The notes under the pieces were generated by a model that did no database searches, was not told the DNA's origin, and was given only the letters and a program-made list of their open reading frames with translations. The translations under genes were made by a program, and so were the position numbers. From Lepagella muris (GTDB lineage Bacteria > Bacteroidota > Bacteroidia > Bacteroidales > Muribaculaceae): a stretch of 64,000 nucleotides of DNA. Below, one piece after another: positions 36,373 through 46,741 of this stretch (position 1 is the stretch's first letter; every line of letters begins with the position of its first letter). The stretch spans positions 1-64,000 of the forward strand of contig NZ_SRYB01000017.1 of the NCBI RefSeq assembly GCF_004793975.1, given 5' to 3'.

Positions 36373-37692
36373 ATGAACTCAAGAATAAAAATAACGGTTT
36401 TGGCAATCCTCGCCTTTCTCTGCATCCTGCCGGCAGAAATGAAAGCATCCGGCTCCGGAGAGGAGGGCAAGGTGAATGTCAAAGAGATAATGTTCCATCA
36501 CCTTGGCGATGGATATGGCTGGGAAGTACCCTTCAGCCATGTCTACCGCATACCTCTTCCCGTGATAGTCAGAGCGGAAGATGGCAAATGGATCACATTT
36601 TCCTCCTCCCGTCTCACGAAGATGGAAGAGGTGGCTGATGACGCCACAGGCAAGACAGAGACAGAGGCTGTGCCTCAGATTGTGGAGATAGAGAAAGATG
36701 GTAAGACCTATCGTTTCGTATTGGCTCATGTCAGCAGCCATGCCAACAAACTGGTCGAAATCTTCCCTGCCGATACAGAGTCAGATAAGACCAGGCTTGC
36801 CGCCGCGCAATCCGACTCCACACTCAGCGGCGAATATGGCGTTGACCGCGTGGTTGACGGCTACGTGCTGTTTGATGGTAAGTACTACAGGGAATATCGT
36901 CCGTTGGATATCTCCATCACAAAGAACGTGCTTGCCCTGTTCATCACTGTGATTATAGTGACGGCAATGGTCATGTCGGTTGTGAGATGGTATGCCCGGA
37001 AGGGTCTGAAGGCTCCGCGCAAGGGCATGGGCTTCATGGAGATGCTGATAGATTTCATCTATACGGGCGTCATAAAGTCGACACTGAAGGACAAGTCGAA
37101 GAAATTCGCGCCATTCCTGCTGACGTGTTTCTTCTTTATCCTCGTGATGAACCTTGTCGGGCTCATCGTGATCTTCCCCGGCGGAGCAAACCTGACAGGC
37201 AACATATCCATCACGCTTGTGCTCGCGGTGTTGGTATTCATAGTCACTAACGTCACCAGCACGAAGCATTATTGGAAAGAGATTTTCTGGCCCGATGTTC
37301 CGTTGTTCCTGAAGTTCCCGTTGCCTATCATGCAGTTTATCGAGATCTTCGGCATCTTCACTAAGCCGGCAGCCTTGTGTGTCCGTCTCTTTGCGAATAT
37401 GATGGGCGGTCACATGATTGTCATCACGCTGACGCTTCTGATCTTCATCTTTGCGGCATTCGGCGACATGGCGGCAAAAGGCTCGGTGGTGGTCTCCTTG
37501 CTCTTCTCTATATTCATGCTTGCGCTCGATGTTCTGGTGAGCTTTATCCAGGCATACGTATTCACCCTTCTCGCCACCCTGTTTATCTCTATGAGCCAGG
37601 AGGACGGCCATCATGAATCGAAGCATGAAGAGGTGAAGCATGAGCAACTCCCGTCGGAAGATACGGAAGTATCCATCCCGGCAACCAAATAA
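36373..37692 (+). CDS. atpB: Fo ATP synthase subunit a, with exported N-terminal domain
   Basis: A 439-residue subunit, much longer than the 270 of E. coli. Residues 1-25 look like a signal sequence and residues 26-180 form an extra domain outside the membrane, then about six membrane helices follow. The essential arginine is in CVRLFANMMGGH, and the last helices include DVLVSFIQAYVFTLL. The tail is rich in H, E and K. Long a subunits with a signal are known in Bacteroidetes. It forms the proton half-channels with the c ring. Confidence 0.93.
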   Translation: MNSRIKITVLAILAFLCILPAEMKASGSGEEGKVNVKEIMFHHLGDGYGWEVPFSHVYRIPLPVIVRAEDGKWITFSSSRLTKMEEVADDATGKTETEAVPQIVEIEKDGKTYRFVLAHVSSHANKLVEIFPADTESDKTRLAAAQSDSTLSGEYGVDRVVDGYVLFDGKYYREYRPLDISITKNVLALFITVIIVTAMVMSVVRWYARKGLKAPRKGMGFMEMLIDFIYTGVIKSTLKDKSKKFAPFLLTCFFFILVMNLVGLIVIFPGGANLTGNISITLVLAVLVFIVTNVTSTKHYWKEIFWPDVPLFLKFPLPIMQFIEIFGIFTKPAALCVRLFANMMGGHMIVITLTLLIFIFAAFGDMAAKGSVVVSLLFSIFMLALDVLVSFIQAYVFTLLATLFISMSQEDGHHESKHEEVKHEQLPSEDTEVSIPATK

Positions 37693-37738
37693 AGAAAAAC
37701 AATAAATAATACAAATAACACATTAAACCATTAAAATT

Positions 37739-37984
37739 ATGTTATCAATGATTTTAGCAGCAGTTGCACCTCTTGCAGCACTTGGTGCAGCAATCGGAGC
37801 CGGTATAGCAGCAGTCGGAGCCGGCATCGGCATCGGAAATATTGGTTCATCTGCCATGGAGGCTATTGCCCGTCAGCCTGAATCAGCCGGAGATATCCGT
37901 TCGAACATGATTGTAATCGCGGCTCTTATCGAGGGTGTGGCTCTCTTCGCTGTGATCGTATCAGCACTCGCACTCTTCCTATAA
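37739..37984 (+). CDS. atpE: Fo ATP synthase subunit c
   Basis: An 81-residue two-helix hairpin. Helix 1 is glycine-rich (AIGAGIAAVGAGIGIGNIG), the polar loop is ARQPE, and helix 2 carries the ion-binding glutamate in AALIEGVALF. The residues after the glutamate (G, V) and the isoleucine where sodium enzymes have glutamine in helix 1 argue for proton, not sodium, coupling. Confidence 0.95.
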   Translation: MLSMILAAVAPLAALGAAIGAGIAAVGAGIGIGNIGSSAMEAIARQPESAGDIRSNMIVIAALIEGVALFAVIVSALALFL

Positions 37985-38014
37985 GCCAATCGACCACCGT
38001 AATAATTTATCATA

Positions 38015-38509
38015 ATGGAATTATTCACGCCGGAATTAGGCTTGGTCTTCTGGATGTTTATCGCCTTCGCGATCCTCTTCATAGTGTTGTGGAAGTGGGG
38101 ATGGCCGGTGATACTCAAGAATATGGACGAGCGAGCAGACACAATCGACAAGGGAGTGGAATATGCGAAGGAGGCAAAGGCTCAACTCGATTCCGCCCGT
38201 GCCGACGCTCAGAAATATATCGATGAGGCAAGGAAGCAGCAGGCCGAAATGTTGCGTGATGCGGCAAAAATGAAATCTCAGATCATCGAGGAGGCAAAGA
38301 AAGAGGCTTCCGAGGAGGCGAAGAAAGTAATGGATGCTGCCAAGGTGTCGATAGAACAGTCACGCAAGGAAGCAGAGCTTCAGTTTAGAAATGAAGTAAG
38401 CAAGTTCTCTCTCGACATAGCCGAGAAGATGGTTCGCAACAATCTTCAGAGCGATAAGGCACAGAGTGAGCTTGTAAACAAATTGTTGGACGAAATAGAG
38501 AATAATTGA
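38015..38509 (+). CDS. atpF: Fo ATP synthase subunit b
   Basis: The 164-residue peripheral stalk subunit has one N-terminal membrane helix (LVFWMFIAFAILFIVLW) followed by a long, charged, alanine-rich coiled coil to the C-terminus. Only one b-type gene is present, so the stalk is a homodimer. It ends four bases before atpH. Confidence 0.94.
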   Translation: MELFTPELGLVFWMFIAFAILFIVLWKWGWPVILKNMDERADTIDKGVEYAKEAKAQLDSARADAQKYIDEARKQQAEMLRDAAKMKSQIIEEAKKEASEEAKKVMDAAKVSIEQSRKEAELQFRNEVSKFSLDIAEKMVRNNLQSDKAQSELVNKLLDEIENN

Positions 38510-38513
38510 TCTG

Positions 38514-39059
38514 ATGGACAACGGTCTCATACCATATAGATATGCAAAGGCGCTGTATAAATATGCGTCGGAACACGGCACGACGAAAGCTGTATACGAC
38601 CTGATGAACAGGGTGGTTGACTCCTTCCGGAGTGCCCCCGACATGCAGAAGGTACTGTCAAATCCGTTTGTCAAGGCCGAAGATAAGGAGAAGCTCCTGT
38701 TGTCGGCGGCAGGTGGTGAGACCGACGGTGCGTATGCTCGATTTGTCAAGCTGATACTTGAGCATAAGCGCACGGAATACGCCTACCGTATGATGCTTGC
38801 CTATCGCGATATATATCGGAAGGAGAATAATATCCTTCAGGTCAACATCACGACGGCTGCAGAATTGCCTGCCTCGCAGATGCAACAGTTGCGTCAGTTG
38901 GTGGAGCGTGCGTTCAAAGGTTCAACACTCGAATTTTCACAATCGGTCAACCCTGACCTGATCGGCGGGTTCGTCATAGACGTCGATTCCGTAAGGATGG
39001 ATGCCTCTATAAGCAACGAACTCGAACAACTACGTCAAACCCTCTTAAGTAGCAAGTGA
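38514..39059 (+). CDS. atpH: F1 ATP synthase subunit delta
   Basis: The 181-residue delta (OSCP) subunit connects the peripheral stalk to the top of F1. Recognisable parts are LIPYRYAKALYKYA at the start and NPDLIGGFVIDVDSVRMDASI near the end. It is spaced four bases from both atpF and atpA, indicating coupled translation. Confidence 0.94.
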   Translation: MDNGLIPYRYAKALYKYASEHGTTKAVYDLMNRVVDSFRSAPDMQKVLSNPFVKAEDKEKLLLSAAGGETDGAYARFVKLILEHKRTEYAYRMMLAYRDIYRKENNILQVNITTAAELPASQMQQLRQLVERAFKGSTLEFSQSVNPDLIGGFVIDVDSVRMDASISNELEQLRQTLLSSK

Positions 39060-39063
39060 GAAA

Positions 39064-40638
<1,575 letters not shown>

Positions 40639-40653
40639 AAAATGTCATACAGT

Positions 40654-40677
40654 GGTGGAAGTCATTCAGCTTCCACC
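40654..40677 (+). promoter_or_regulatory. Hairpin between atpA and atpG
   Basis: GGTGGAAG (40654-40661) pairs perfectly with CTTCCACC (40670-40677). A second small hairpin (CTGTC/GACAG) follows at about 40700-40713. There is no T-run, so neither is a terminator; they may be RNA processing or stability sites that set the ratio of atpG and later genes to atpA. Confidence 0.5.
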
Positions 40678-40750
40678 CCTGTCATGTCATAACGTGCGGT
40701 CTGTCTGCGACAGGCAGCCATAACAAATAAAACCATTACAAGCAACACAG

Positions 40751-41641
40751 ATGGCAACACTAAAAGCCTTAAAAACTCGTATCGGTTCGGTATCGTCAAG
40801 CGAAAAGATCACCGGGGCGATGAAGATGATTTCCTCCGCAAAGGTGCATAAGAATGAGCAGGAGCTAAAGAAGCTTCTTCCCTTCCGAAACCAAGTGAAA
40901 TCGATCATGGGTCATTTGCTCGACACGGGTATGGAATTCGATTCGCCGCTCCTTCAGGAAAGGGAGGTGAAGCGTATGGGAATGGTCGTGTTCGGCACGG
41001 ATGATGGCCTATGTGGCGCATACAATCTCAACATCTTCAAGCAGGTGCTTATAGAATTGAGGACGTTGCGTGAGAAATATGGGGAGCATCTTGAGATCAC
41101 GCTTTATCCTATCGGAAAGAAGATAGCGAAGGCAACGAAGAAATTGCAGGATCATCTCACGCGGGTGCATCTCACAGAAGGGGTCGACTCAAAGATGGCG
41201 CCGTCTGTTGTCAATGGTTTCGTCAGAGAATTGAAAGACAGTTTCATCTCCGGCGACCTTGATATGATCGAGGTGGTCTACATGCAATTCAAGAGCATGA
41301 GCAAGCAGATACTGACTGTCGACCAGCTATTCCCCGTAAGTCGTGCGGCGATAGAGGGGAACAGCACAGAAGGAGAATCAGATAACAAGCTATATATATT
41401 CGAACCGGACGTCAACACGATTTTCAATGAGGTTCTGCCTATGTTTGTGGCATCCACGATGCAGGAGATCACCATAGAGAACCGTGCCTCCGAACAGGCG
41501 GCGAGAGTCATGGCGATGCAGAGTGCCAACGACAATGCCAAGAAGCTTTTGGAGTCGTTGCAGCTTGAATTCAACAAGCTCCGTCAGCAAGGCATCACCA
41601 CCGAGTTGCTCGACATCCTGGGAGGGCAGGTGGAGAGATAA
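40751..41641 (+). CDS. atpG: F1 ATP synthase subunit gamma
   Basis: The 296-residue rotor shaft. It begins with LKALKTRIGSVSSSEKITGAMKMISSAK (quoted in part: ITGAMKMISSAK is the family motif) and ends with the coiled-coil helix containing RQQGITTELLDILGG. Last gene of the atp block. The 44 bases to nuoI hold no terminator or promoter box. Confidence 0.95.
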   Translation: MATLKALKTRIGSVSSSEKITGAMKMISSAKVHKNEQELKKLLPFRNQVKSIMGHLLDTGMEFDSPLLQEREVKRMGMVVFGTDDGLCGAYNLNIFKQVLIELRTLREKYGEHLEITLYPIGKKIAKATKKLQDHLTRVHLTEGVDSKMAPSVVNGFVRELKDSFISGDLDMIEVVYMQFKSMSKQILTVDQLFPVSRAAIEGNSTEGESDNKLYIFEPDVNTIFNEVLPMFVASTMQEITIENRASEQAARVMAMQSANDNAKKLLESLQLEFNKLRQQGITTELLDILGGQVER

Positions 41642-41685
41642 CCGGGTTGGTAAAAATCATGAAACCGAATCAAAAGATTTACTAA

Positions 41686-42318
41686 ATGAGTAGTATAAAG
41701 GAATATTTTTCGGAAGCCGGCAAGGGATTGAAGAGTCTTATTGACGGCATGGTAGTGACAGGAAAGGAATTGGTCACTCCGAAAATCACCGAATGTTATC
41801 CCGAGAACCGTGCGACTCTGAATATCGCCGATCGTTTCAGGGCAGAATTGACCCTGAAATATGACAAGGATGGGCGCCACAAGTGTATCGCCTGCGGGAT
41901 ATGCCAGATGAATTGCCCCAACGGTACGATTCAGCTGACGACAAAGATGGTGGATTTGCCCGACGGCAAGAAGAAACGTAAGCTCGACAAATACATGTAT
42001 GATTTGGGGAGCTGCACGTTCTGTATGTTGTGTGTGACCACGTGTCCGCAGGATGCCCTTGAGTTTTCAAATGATTTCGAGCAGGCAATGTTCACCCGTG
42101 AAGGTCTTGTCAAGCAGCTCAACTATCGTCCGGAACCGAAGGATGATGCCGCAGCACCGGCTCCCAAGCCAGCAATGGATCCGGAGAAACTCGCCAAGAT
42201 AAAGGCGGAGGCGCTCGCTAAGGCTGCCAAGATAAAGGCGGAGAAAGAGGCTGCCGCCAAGGCTGCCGCTGCCGGAAACGCTCCTGATGCAGCTTCGCCG
42301 GATGCACCCAAGGCATAA
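41686..42318 (+). CDS. nuoI: Complex I subunit I with alanine/lysine-rich tail
   Basis: A 210-residue ferredoxin-like subunit carrying clusters N6a and N6b; the two 4Fe-4S motifs are CIACGICQMNCP and CTFCMLCVTTCP. The core ends near residue 150. The last 60 residues are a low-complexity tail of A, K, E and P, with the segment ALAKAAKIKAEKEAAAKAAA, likely helical and not part of the conserved fold. It follows atpG instead of nuoH. Confidence 0.95.
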   Translation: MSSIKEYFSEAGKGLKSLIDGMVVTGKELVTPKITECYPENRATLNIADRFRAELTLKYDKDGRHKCIACGICQMNCPNGTIQLTTKMVDLPDGKKKRKLDKYMYDLGSCTFCMLCVTTCPQDALEFSNDFEQAMFTREGLVKQLNYRPEPKDDAAAPAPKPAMDPEKLAKIKAEALAKAAKIKAEKEAAAKAAAAGNAPDAASPDAPKA

Positions 42319-42354
42319 GAAACAACTAACCGATAATCAGAAACATAAATCATA

Positions 42355-42882
42355 ATGGATTCAGTAGGAAATATAATCGTGTATTTCGTAGTTGCCATTG
42401 TCATGGTGGTGTTCTCCTTCAAGGCAGTGACGACGGGCAAGATATTGCGTGCCGCTACCTACTTGCTTTTCGTGCTGCTCGGCACTGCCGTGTTCTATTT
42501 CCAGCTCGGCTACCAATTTCTGGGAGCCGTGCAGATAGCCGTGTATGCAGGTGGTATAATGGTGCTCTTTGTCTTCGCAATTTTGCTGACCCACCGACCT
42601 GATGATTCATCGGGCCGCATCGGGTCGCACCGCAGACAGATCGGACTCACCCTCTCGGGTGTATCCGCAGTGTTGCTGCTCCTTGCATTGTTCTATATGC
42701 CGGTGCTTAACGGCGTCTCTCTTGCAGAGTCGCTTCAGGCAGGCAATGAGATCACGATGCATGAGATAGGAGAGGTGTTTACAGGCAGCGGACGCTTCCA
42801 GTATCTTCTCCCGTTTGAGGCAATCAGTGTGTTGTTGCTCGCATGTATAATCGGTGGCGTGACAGTTGCCCGTAAAAACTAA
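42355..42882 (+). CDS. nuoJ: Complex I subunit J
   Basis: A 175-residue membrane subunit of five predicted helices. The segment FLGAVQIAVYAGGIMVLFVF is the conserved core helix of NuoJ/ND6, which includes the pi-bulge region involved in coupling. It is six bases before nuoK. Confidence 0.94.
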   Translation: MDSVGNIIVYFVVAIVMVVFSFKAVTTGKILRAATYLLFVLLGTAVFYFQLGYQFLGAVQIAVYAGGIMVLFVFAILLTHRPDDSSGRIGSHRRQIGLTLSGVSAVLLLLALFYMPVLNGVSLAESLQAGNEITMHEIGEVFTGSGRFQYLLPFEAISVLLLACIIGGVTVARKN

Positions 42883-42888
42883 AGAGAT

Positions 42889-43200
42889 ATGGACTTGAGT
42901 ATGTTATGGTATCTTGTGCCGAGTGTGGTGATGCTTGCCTGCGGCATCTACGGTTTTGTCACCCGTAAAAATTTGATTGCGATTCTCATCTCTCTGGAGC
43001 TGATGCTTAATTCGGCGGATCTGAACTTCATCGTGTTCAACCGTTTCCTTTTCCCCGGCTCTATGGACGGCATGGTCTTCACCCTCTTCGCCATAGCGAT
43101 AGCCGCTGCGGAGACTGCAATCGCTATTGCCCTCATCATCAATATCTACAGAGCGATAGGGAATACTGACATTACAGAAATAAATAAAATGAAATTCTAA
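42889..43200 (+). CDS. nuoK: Complex I subunit K
   Basis: A 103-residue, three-helix subunit. Conserved membrane glutamates are in SLELMLNSADLNF and AAAETAIAIALI. It takes part in the proton path between the quinone site and the antiporter-like subunits. Three bases separate it from nuoL. Confidence 0.95.
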   Translation: MDLSMLWYLVPSVVMLACGIYGFVTRKNLIAILISLELMLNSADLNFIVFNRFLFPGSMDGMVFTLFAIAIAAAETAIAIALIINIYRAIGNTDITEINKMKF

Positions 43201-43203
43201 GAT

Positions 43204-45153
43204 ATGGACATTACACTTCCAATTTTAATTTTGGCGATTCCGATCACGATGTTCCTCGTCTTAGGAATAGGCGGGGTGAAGATGTCGAAGAAGATGGCAG
43301 GCATACTTGGCATCATCGGCATGGGCACGACTGCCACAATCGCCTATACAGTGGCTATCACTTACTTCTTCAGTGGTGATGCCAATTTCATTATCGACGG
43401 AGTGCGCCAGCAGTATCAGGTGTTTGACTTTACCTGGCTCTCATTTACGGATACACTCGTAGTGAAACTCGGTTTCCTCCTCGATCCGATTTCCGCGATG
43501 ATGCTCGTAGTGATCACCACTATCTCCTTCATGGTGCATCTCTACAGCTGGGGCTATATGGAAGGTGAGCAGGGTTTCCAGCGTTACTACGCTTTCCTCT
43601 CGCTCTTCTCATTCTCTATGCTTGGTCTTGTGGTTGCGACCAACATCTTCCAGATGTATATCTTCTGGGAGCTTGTGGGCGTCTCATCCTACCTTCTGAT
43701 CGGATTCTATTATAAGCTTCCGTCGGCAGTGTCGGCATCAAAGAAGGCATTTATCGTGACCCGTTTCGCCGACCTCGGCTTCCTCATCGGTATACTCCTT
43801 CTCTCGTTCTACACCGATACGTTCAACTTTATGGATCTTACCAGCAATCCTGAGAGAGTGCTTGCCTCCACGGGCGGCGCATCATTCATGGGTGCATCCG
43901 TATTGACATGGGCAATGGTGCTGATCTTCACAGGCGGTATGGGTAAATCAGCAATGATGCCTCTCCATATCTGGCTTCCCGATGCAATGGAGGGTCCGAC
44001 TCCGGTGTCAGCCCTTATCCATGCTGCTACGATGGTGGTTGCCGGTGTGTATCTGGTGGCTCGTATGTTCCCCGTATACTGTGTGGTTGATGCGGCGATG
44101 ACGTTTATCTGCTGCGTCGGTGCTATCACGGCTTTCTATGCGGCAGTGGTGGCATGTGCTCAGATCGACATAAAGAGGATTCTTGCATTCTCCACAATCT
44201 CGCAGATTGCCTTCATGATGGTTTCTCTCGGCGTTGCCTACGACAAGCCCATCGAGGGTGTCCACTATTCCGGACTCGGCTACATGGCGGGTATGTTCCA
44301 TCTCTTCACTCACGCGATGTTCAAGGCACTCCTGTTCCTCGGAGCCGGTGCGCTGATTCATGCCGTACACTCCAACAACTATACGGCTATGGGCGGTCTT
44401 CGCAAATATATGCCGATCACCCACTGGACATTCCTTATCGGCTGTCTCGCTATTGCCGGTATCTGGCCCTTTGCCGGATTCTTCTCAAAAGATGAGATGC
44501 TTGCAGCAATGTTTGCTCGCCACTGGTTCTGGGGCGCATGGATGACGATGGTTGCAGGTCTTACGGCGTTCTATATGTTCCGTATGTACTTCCTCGTATT
44601 CTGGTGGGAGGAGAATCCCCACTATAAGGAGCATAAGCCGCACGATGCCCCCTGGCAGATGTCGGTGCCTCTGTTGTTCCTCGCAGCAGTGTCATGCGTA
44701 TGCGGTTGGGCACTTCCGTTTGGCGAACTTGTGACTTGGAACGGTGAGCCGTATCATATCCACATCGAGTGGGTGAAGGTGGCAATCCCGAGCATCCTCA
44801 CGGCGTGTGTTGCCATTGCACTTGCCTACGTGATGTATCACAAGAAGAACGATCTCCCGACCAAGGTCAAGAACTTCTGGCCTACACTATGGACCGCAGC
44901 CAACCGTCGCTTCTACTGGGATGAGATCTATATGTTCATCACTCATAAGATCATCTTCAACATCATCTGTAAGAGCATCGCATGGTTTGACCGCCATGTC
45001 ATCGACGCTACTATGGACGGATTCGCAAAGATCACCCAGAAAGCATCTTATGCTATCCGCGGAATGCAGGCAGGCACAATACAGGCCTACGTGGCATGGT
45101 ATCTTGCCGGCGCTGTCGCACTCGCGGCTATCACATGGATTTGTCTGATTTAA
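43204..45153 (+). CDS. nuoL: Complex I antiporter-like subunit L
   Basis: The 649-residue distal pump subunit. The core antiporter part includes WELVGVSSYLLIGFYY and HIWLPDAMEGPTPVSALIHA, with the conserved lysines and histidines; the long C-terminal lateral helix region follows after residue 480 and a last membrane helix ends the protein. Full length compared with the family. Confidence 0.96.
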   Translation: MDITLPILILAIPITMFLVLGIGGVKMSKKMAGILGIIGMGTTATIAYTVAITYFFSGDANFIIDGVRQQYQVFDFTWLSFTDTLVVKLGFLLDPISAMMLVVITTISFMVHLYSWGYMEGEQGFQRYYAFLSLFSFSMLGLVVATNIFQMYIFWELVGVSSYLLIGFYYKLPSAVSASKKAFIVTRFADLGFLIGILLLSFYTDTFNFMDLTSNPERVLASTGGASFMGASVLTWAMVLIFTGGMGKSAMMPLHIWLPDAMEGPTPVSALIHAATMVVAGVYLVARMFPVYCVVDAAMTFICCVGAITAFYAAVVACAQIDIKRILAFSTISQIAFMMVSLGVAYDKPIEGVHYSGLGYMAGMFHLFTHAMFKALLFLGAGALIHAVHSNNYTAMGGLRKYMPITHWTFLIGCLAIAGIWPFAGFFSKDEMLAAMFARHWFWGAWMTMVAGLTAFYMFRMYFLVFWWEENPHYKEHKPHDAPWQMSVPLLFLAAVSCVCGWALPFGELVTWNGEPYHIHIEWVKVAIPSILTACVAIALAYVMYHKKNDLPTKVKNFWPTLWTAANRRFYWDEIYMFITHKIIFNIICKSIAWFDRHVIDATMDGFAKITQKASYAIRGMQAGTIQAYVAWYLAGAVALAAITWICLI

Positions 45154-45187
45154 CATTCATATTGCAACTCAGAAACAACTTAACATT

Positions 45188-46705
45188 ATGTTTGGAAATA
45201 TATTAATCTGGTTCGTTGTTATTCCGGTCATCATGATGGCGGGATTGGGTTTATGCCGCAACAGCAGTATGAATGCGATCCGCAGCGTGATGGTGGTATG
45301 CTCAACCATTCTTCTCGGACTCTCAGTCTGGCTTTGTATCGACTTCCTCCGCCTTCGCGAGATGGGAGTCACCGACGAGATGCTTTACACGGGCAGCTGG
45401 ATGTGGTATGCACCGCTCAACATTCATCTTGCAGTAGGTGTCGATGGCATTTCAGTGCTCATGCTGATGCTTTCTTCAGTGATTGTATTTGCCGGCACAT
45501 TCGCCTCTTGGAAAATCAATCCGCTTCCCAAGAACTTCTTCCTCTGGTTTGCCCTTCTGAGCACCGGAGTGTTCGGCTTCTTCATCTCGATTGACATTTT
45601 CACGATGTTCATGTTCTATGAGGTGGCACTTATCCCGATGTACCTCCTTATCGGAGTGTGGGGCACAGGCCGCAAGGAATATTCAGCCATGAAGCTGACT
45701 CTTATGCTCATGGGCGGCTCGGCATTCCTCATGCTCGGTCTTCTCGGTATCTACTGGCACAGTGCTCCGGAGGGTGGACAGCCCACATGGAATATCCTTG
45801 AGATTGCGCACAACGCTTCGATAGCCCCCGAATGGCAGAACCTTCTTTTCTGCTGCACATTCGTAGGTTTCGGTGTCCTTGGTGCAATGTTCCCGTTCCA
45901 CACATGGAGCCCCGACGGTCACGCATGTGCGCCTACCGCCGTATCAATGCTTCATGCCGGTGTGCTTATGAAGCTCGGTGGCTACGGCTGCTTCCGTATC
46001 GCCATCTATCTTCTTCCGCAGGCAGCCAATGAGCTTGCATGGATATTCATCGTGCTCACGGGCATCAGTATCGTCTACGGTGCGTTCTCCGCATGTGTGC
46101 AGACCGACCTCAAATACATCAATGCATATTCATCGGTGTCGCACTGCGGCATGGTGCTTTTCGCTATCCTCATGCTCAACACCACTGCTATGACAGGCGC
46201 AATCCTCCAGATGCTTTCCCACGGCTTGATGACAGCACTCTTCTTTGCCCTCATCGGTATGATCTACGGACGCACCCATACGCGCGACATCCGTCAGATG
46301 GGCGGCTTGATGAAGATTATGCCTTATCTCGGCGTCTGCTATATGATTGCCGGTTTCGCATCGCTGGGTCTCCCGGGTCTCTCCGGCTTCGTGGCAGAGA
46401 TGACAATCTTCTTCGGCTCGTTCCAGAATGCAGATCTCTTCCACAGGGTATTCGTGATTGCAGCCACATGTTCGATTGTAATCACGGCAGTCTACATCCT
46501 GCGAGTTGTCGGCAAGCTTCTTCTCGGTCCGGTGCAGGATGAGCATCACCTTGCCTTGACTGATGCAACATGGTTTGAACGCCTCTCTACAGTGACTCTC
46601 ATACTCTGCATAGCCGGCATCGGTTGCTTCCCCAATTGGATCAACGAGACTATCCAGCATAGCTTCGCCCCGATTATGGCAGCCATCCAGTCAGCAGCCC
46701 TTTAA
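45188..46705 (+). CDS. nuoM: Complex I antiporter-like subunit M
   Basis: A 505-residue proton-pumping membrane subunit. Family segments are MFYEVALIPMYLLIGVWG with the key glutamate, and FPFHTWSPDGHACAPTAVSM, followed by the lysine in DLKYINAYSSVSHCG. About 14 membrane helices. Normal length and place between nuoL and nuoN. Confidence 0.96.
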   Translation: MFGNILIWFVVIPVIMMAGLGLCRNSSMNAIRSVMVVCSTILLGLSVWLCIDFLRLREMGVTDEMLYTGSWMWYAPLNIHLAVGVDGISVLMLMLSSVIVFAGTFASWKINPLPKNFFLWFALLSTGVFGFFISIDIFTMFMFYEVALIPMYLLIGVWGTGRKEYSAMKLTLMLMGGSAFLMLGLLGIYWHSAPEGGQPTWNILEIAHNASIAPEWQNLLFCCTFVGFGVLGAMFPFHTWSPDGHACAPTAVSMLHAGVLMKLGGYGCFRIAIYLLPQAANELAWIFIVLTGISIVYGAFSACVQTDLKYINAYSSVSHCGMVLFAILMLNTTAMTGAILQMLSHGLMTALFFALIGMIYGRTHTRDIRQMGGLMKIMPYLGVCYMIAGFASLGLPGLSGFVAEMTIFFGSFQNADLFHRVFVIAATCSIVITAVYILRVVGKLLLGPVQDEHHLALTDATWFERLSTVTLILCIAGIGCFPNWINETIQHSFAPIMAAIQSAAL

Positions 46706-46741
46706 TAAAATGTATTGAATAAATAAAACAAGCAATCTACA

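Noticed and set aside
36781..37647. Antisense frame (288 codons) opposite atpB
   Set aside because: Highly biased H/E/R/D composition typical of the complement of membrane-helix codons; the sense gene is certain.
37739..37984. Sodium-type c subunit
   Set aside because: The residues after the ion-binding glutamate are G and V rather than S and T, and helix 1 has isoleucine where sodium enzymes have glutamine.
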